This document shows positions 24,229-27,495 of a stretch of 27,495 nucleotides of DNA, piece after piece. This DNA is from Alphaproteobacteria bacterium MarineAlpha9_Bin7 (lineage in GTDB: Bacteria > Pseudomonadota > Alphaproteobacteria > UBA7887). How positions within the stretch are numbered: the stretch's first letter is position 1; each line of letters begins with the position of its first letter. Where the stretch lies: contig PTKD01000003.1 in NCBI GenBank assembly GCA_002938115.1, positions 1 to 27,495 of the forward strand. The letters are read 5' to 3'. A model generated the notes under the pieces. That model worked only from the letters and a program-made list of their open reading frames with translations. It was not told where the DNA came from and did not search any database. The translations under genes and the position numbers were made by a program.

Positions 24229-25923
24229 TCATCCATAATATACCAGAAGATACAGTCCTAAGAGCAAAAGTGCCCATATAGCCCCGGTCCCAGTAGTCCA
24301 GGTTCTGGCCAGTACTCCTCTAGGTCCTGTAAGAGAGTGGATGCCGCCCACCACTTTCTCGAGGGAGTCTTGTAAAATCCTCAAACACCTCGCCCACACG
24401 AACGTTATCATTCGCGCTGACACATGAATCAGTCTCAGTCCAAGCCGACGATGGAGCCAGTCTGAATCAAGATTTATTAGCCTCATTTCAGGAGGATACA
24501 GCCCACTAGTCATTAACAAAGCAAAGGCTAGAGCTGAGAAGAATAGCAATTGGCTTTGGCTGATAACGTGGCTCATGGTGTACGGCTGGTAGTTCACCTC
24601 CCACGGCAAAAGGCTGTATAGTATCCATGGGTAGCAGCCGTTAAAGATGCAAAAACCAGCGGCGATGGCCATCGCGACTAGCATGTTAATGGGTGGCTCG
24701 CGGGTGCGAATTCCTGCATCGTGTCCAAAAAATGCAAAATAAGGTATCTTGATTCCCGCGTGGTGGAACACACCAGCCGAGGCAAATAATAGGAATAGGA
24801 AAACCACGGCGTGGCCTTCCTCGGCAGCAGCCACCATAATCATCGACTTTGATACGAACCCGGAAAACAATGGGAATGCGGAAATTGACGCTGCGCCGAC
24901 AATGCATAAGGAAGTCGTAATAGGCATGGATTTGTAAAGTCCGCCCAGATCGGTCCCATTAATGCGTCCTGTCATGTGCAGCACGGCTCCCATGCTCATG
25001 AACAACAAACTTTTGAATAGAACGTCGTTGAACGCATGACTCACTGCTCCATTCAGCGCGAGCTCCGTCCCTAATCCAATGCCGCATACCATGAATCCAA
25101 TTTGATTAATCATGCTGTAACTGAGTACCCGGCGTAGATCATTTTCAATCACAGCATAGAAGATGGGGAACATCGCCATCGTGGCCCCCAAGTAGATAAG
25201 GACCTCGGTCCCCGGGAAACTGCGGGCCAGTGCGTATACGGCAAGCTTGGTCGTAAATGCACTGAGGAAAACAGTTCCTGTTGGAGTGGCTTGAGGATAG
25301 GCGTCAACTAACCAACCATGTAAAAGCGGGAAAGCACATTTGATTCCAAATGCGATGAAGATCAAAGCACCACCCAAGGTCTCAACGTCAATTTGGTTAA
25401 AAGCAATAGAGCCTGTTGCTCCCAAATGTGAAGCCGCGCCAGCGAGCAACAGCAATCCTGAGGTAATTTGCACCAAAAGATATCGTTGTCCGGTGCGATT
25501 GGACTCCGCGCTGCGTCGAGCCCAAACGAGAAATGTCGACGCGATGGCCATTATCTCCCAGAATACGAATAGGGTGATTAGGTCGCCGGCAAAAACGGCT
25601 CCGATGGCCCCCCCCGCATATAGGAGTGAGGTAAGGTTTTGCAACGAATCACGGACGTGTACCGAGAATAAGGTCGCGATCACCGCTGCAATATGGAAAA
25701 GCAATCCGAACAAGTAGCTCAGTGTATCTATTCTGCCAAAGGTAAGGCTGTGCTCGAGCACTTGCACTTTCCAGTACGTACCGTGTGAGAGAGAAGCAAA
25801 ATTTAGCAACGCTAAAAGCGTGACTAGTAGGGAAGCCCATCCCCGCCAGCGTTGAGGAACTAAGAAAATCAAACAGGCGCCGATAAAAAAGATCAGGAAT
25901 GGGGGAACATTACTGATCATCAT
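24229..25923 (-). CDS. Mrp/NuoL-M-type cation:proton antiporter subunit
   Basis: A 564-residue, very hydrophobic protein of the proton-translocating NuoL/M/MrpA/D family with roughly 14 membrane segments. Conserved charged residues in the channel are visible: E123 in LFVFWEIMAIAS (TM5 glutamate), K195 in FGIKCAFPLLHGWL and K226 in SAFTTKLAVYAL. The C-terminal region (RTWTTGTGAIWALLLLGLY) forms a last helix after a soluble stretch. It probably forms part of an Mrp-type Na+/H+ antiporter complex or a complex-I-like assembly with the upstream genes. Start ATG 25923 lies inside the upstream small membrane gene (14-nt overlap) with a weak GAG upstream. Which position (A or D like) it occupies in the complex is uncertain. 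Confidence 0.9.
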   Translation of the reverse strand: MMISNVPPFLIFFIGACLIFLVPQRWRGWASLLVTLLALLNFASLSHGTYWKVQVLEHSLTFGRIDTLSYLFGLLFHIAAVIATLFSVHVRDSLQNLTSLLYAGGAIGAVFAGDLITLFVFWEIMAIASTFLVWARRSAESNRTGQRYLLVQITSGLLLLAGAASHLGATGSIAFNQIDVETLGGALIFIAFGIKCAFPLLHGWLVDAYPQATPTGTVFLSAFTTKLAVYALARSFPGTEVLIYLGATMAMFPIFYAVIENDLRRVLSYSMINQIGFMVCGIGLGTELALNGAVSHAFNDVLFKSLLFMSMGAVLHMTGRINGTDLGGLYKSMPITTSLCIVGAASISAFPLFSGFVSKSMIMVAAAEEGHAVVFLFLLFASAGVFHHAGIKIPYFAFFGHDAGIRTREPPINMLVAMAIAAGFCIFNGCYPWILYSLLPWEVNYQPYTMSHVISQSQLLFFSALAFALLMTSGLYPPEMRLINLDSDWLHRRLGLRLIHVSARMITFVWARCLRILQDSLEKVVGGIHSLTGPRGVLARTWTTGTGAIWALLLLGLYLLVYYG

Positions 25924-26167
25924 TGTTCTCGTAGTAGTCCTTTGGCCGAGCCACCAGCTTGCGAAGTTCCTTCGCGGCTAAAACTAGAATCACGCAGGCA
26001 ACGAATCCGTAAACGCTATAAAAGCCAAACCAACCCTCCATTTGTAGAATGGAGTGGCGATGATGCAGCGCGTCAGTTAATAGAAGTCCAGCGCACAGTA
26101 GATAAAGCCCCACCAAAACCCTTTTCACGTTGCTTGGCTTGTCTAACCAGTATTGTTTTTCCATCAT
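25910..26167 (-). CDS. Small two-helix membrane protein in the antiporter cluster
   Basis: An 85-residue protein I do not assign to a family. Two hydrophobic helices, about residues 14-34 (VKRVLVGLYLLCAGLLLTDAL) and 47-68 (FGFYSVYGFVACVILVLAAK), are joined by a loop containing HHRHS and followed by a charged tail (RPKDYYENNDDQ). It lies between two antiporter subunits, 6 nt after one stop and overlapping the next start by 14 nt, so it is likely translated with them and may be an accessory subunit. No clear Shine-Dalgarno is visible before ATG 26167; a second ATG follows directly at 26164. Confidence 0.75.
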   Translation of the reverse strand: MMEKQYWLDKPSNVKRVLVGLYLLCAGLLLTDALHHRHSILQMEGWFGFYSVYGFVACVILVLAAKELRKLVARPKDYYENNDDQ

Positions 26168-26173
26168 TGTATT

Positions 26174-27495
26174 TTATCGTCTAACTATCTGTTGGAGCAG
26201 AGCGTGGAAGGGGTCCGGATAAACGAAAATGATCACGCAGCCAGCAGCAGTCAGCAGAATGGGAATAAGGCAGGCGAGCGGGGCTTCCCGTATCTCGTTT
26301 TTGAACTGAGTCGAACTGTCTTCCGGAAAGAAGGCCTGCACGACTACTGGCATTAGATACGCAACATTAAGCAAGCTGCCGATTATCAACACGGCAACAA
26401 AGAAAGCTCGGTCTGCTTCCATCGCGCCGACCACTAGATACCATTTGCTCCAAGCGCCAGCGAACGGCGGCAGTCCGATCACACTAAGACTGCCGATAAG
26501 GAATGCAAACATCGTCAAAGGCATAGTCCGCCCAATTCCCCGCATCTCGCTGATATTTTCTTTATGGGTAGTAAGCATGATCGCGCCGGCACAGAAGAAC
26601 AGGGTAATCTTTCCAAAGGCATGGGTAAGAATATGCAGGCCACCGCCAAGTATGCTGGTCCCCGTGGCCAACGCTGCTCCTAACACGATGTATGAGAGTT
26701 GACTTACCGTGGAATAGGCAAGTCGGGCTTTGAGGTTGTCTTTAGTCAGGGCGATGAGAGAAGCAGCAAGAATAGTGAATGCCGCAAGCCACATGAGCCA
26801 TTCACCGGGATGAGAGCTTTGCATCAAGTCAAGGCCGAATACATAGATTATCACCTTCAGCACTACAAATACGCCGCCTTTCACAACCGCCACCGCATGA
26901 AGCAGCGCCGACACCGGGGTTGGTGCAATCATGGCTGCCGGCAACCAGCGATGAAACGGCATTATCGCGGCCTTTCCGATTCCGAACATGTACAGAGCAA
27001 ACAGTACTCCGATAACGCCCGGTCCCGTTTGTCCTGCAAGAATGCCGCCGGGTCTGAAATCCGTAGTTCCGGCGATAACATAGGTGCCAATAATGGCAAG
27101 AAGTTGAAAGCCGATCGATGTGCCTAACAACAGCCCCAAATAGAGGCGTCCCGCTCGTTTTGCTTCCGCTGTTCCCGCATGCGTAACCAAAGGGTAGGTA
27201 CTAAGTGTCAGTGCCTCATAAAACAGGAACATGGTTATCAAATTAGCCGAAAAGGCGAGCCCGATTGCGCTAGCCAGAGATAAGGCAAAGCAAATGTAGT
27301 AGCGGGTCTGATTGGATTCATCGTGCGAACGCATATAGCCGACTGAGTATATGGAATTAGGTATCCACAAAAATGATGCAATTAATGCAAACAACATACC
27401 GAGTGGTTCAATTTCAAAGGCGATTGCTAACCCCGGTAAAAGGTCAAATATTGTTATTGAGGGTCGTGCGCCGGCAAAAACTGAGGGAGGTATGG
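26174..27495 (-). CDS. Monovalent cation/H+ antiporter subunit D-like, 5' end cut by window edge
   Basis: NuoM/MrpD-family membrane subunit, C-terminal about 440 residues present. The frame stays open to the window edge (GARPSITIFDLLPGLAIAFE before the first ATG at 27397), so the N-terminus and true start lie outside. Visible channel residues include the TM5 glutamate in LFYEALTLSTYPLV, a lysine in GIGKAAIMPFHRWLP and a lysine in PVSALLHAVAVVKGGV. It ends FHALLQQIVRR. Transcription enters from the right, so other Mrp subunits (B, C, E, F, G) are probably encoded just beyond the window. Intact as far as visible. Confidence 0.92.
   Translation of the reverse strand, partial: IPPSVFAGARPSITIFDLLPGLAIAFEIEPLGMLFALIASFLWIPNSIYSVGYMRSHDESNQTRYYICFALSLASAIGLAFSANLITMFLFYEALTLSTYPLVTHAGTAEAKRAGRLYLGLLLGTSIGFQLLAIIGTYVIAGTTDFRPGGILAGQTGPGVIGVLFALYMFGIGKAAIMPFHRWLPAAMIAPTPVSALLHAVAVVKGGVFVVLKVIIYVFGLDLMQSSHPGEWLMWLAAFTILAASLIALTKDNLKARLAYSTVSQLSYIVLGAALATGTSILGGGLHILTHAFGKITLFFCAGAIMLTTHKENISEMRGIGRTMPLTMFAFLIGSLSVIGLPPFAGAWSKWYLVVGAMEADRAFFVAVLIIGSLLNVAYLMPVVVQAFFPEDSSTQFKNEIREAPLACLIPILLTAAGCVIIFVYPDPFHALLQQIVRR

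Overview
This window reads like a chromosomal segment of a free-living, probably aerobic proteobacterium. A marine or soil alphaproteobacterium is my best guess. The guess rests on protein character (PrmA next to a UvrD/PcrA helicase, a DUF1289 protein, paired acyl-CoA dehydrogenases, Mrp-type antiporter subunits) and on moderate base composition; no rRNA or other taxonomic marker is present. I see no IS element, CRISPR array, tRNA or rRNA.

Left block (1-11881). A partial prmA on the minus strand faces away from a nitronate monooxygenase on the plus strand. A long minus-strand run follows; read 5' to 3' it is: enolase-superfamily (mandelate racemase-like) enzyme, NAD-dependent epimerase, two acyl-CoA dehydrogenases, SDR dehydrogenase, a CBS-domain fragment that looks like a relic, HpcH/HpaI aldolase, a glyoxalase-like (VOC) protein and UvrD/PcrA helicase. 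Gaps are mostly 6-41 nt. Only one of the two acyl-CoA dehydrogenases has a recognisable catalytic glutamate, which suggests a heteromeric enzyme.

Central block (12143-20376, plus strand) is the most interesting part. A MoxR-type AAA+ ATPase and a CoxE-like VWA protein are followed, after a 323-nt gap, by an unrecognised protein with a duplicated Cys-x3-His motif, a zinc-type MtaA/CmuA (UroD-fold) methyltransferase, a corrinoid protein, a small basic four-cysteine protein, a [2Fe-2S]/ASKHA reductive activator of corrinoid proteins, a pterin-binding methyltetrahydrofolate:corrinoid methyltransferase, and a DUF1289 protein. These include the four roles of acetogen O-demethylases (methyltransferase I, corrinoid protein, methyltransferase II, activating enzyme). 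They also resemble a split version of the chloromethane CmuA/CmuB system. The likely net reaction is transfer of a methyl group from an unknown donor to tetrahydrofolate. The two unrecognised proteins and the AAA+/VWA pair are candidate new accessory or maturation parts.

Right block (20380-27495). A SAM-dependent O-methyltransferase (minus) and an IlvD/Edd-type sugar-acid dehydratase (plus) are divergent. The dehydratase converges on a fumarylacetoacetate-hydrolase-family protein (minus), and together they suggest a non-phosphorylative sugar-acid pathway. The window ends inside a minus-strand cluster of Mrp/NuoL-M-type cation:proton antiporter subunits with a small two-helix membrane protein between them.
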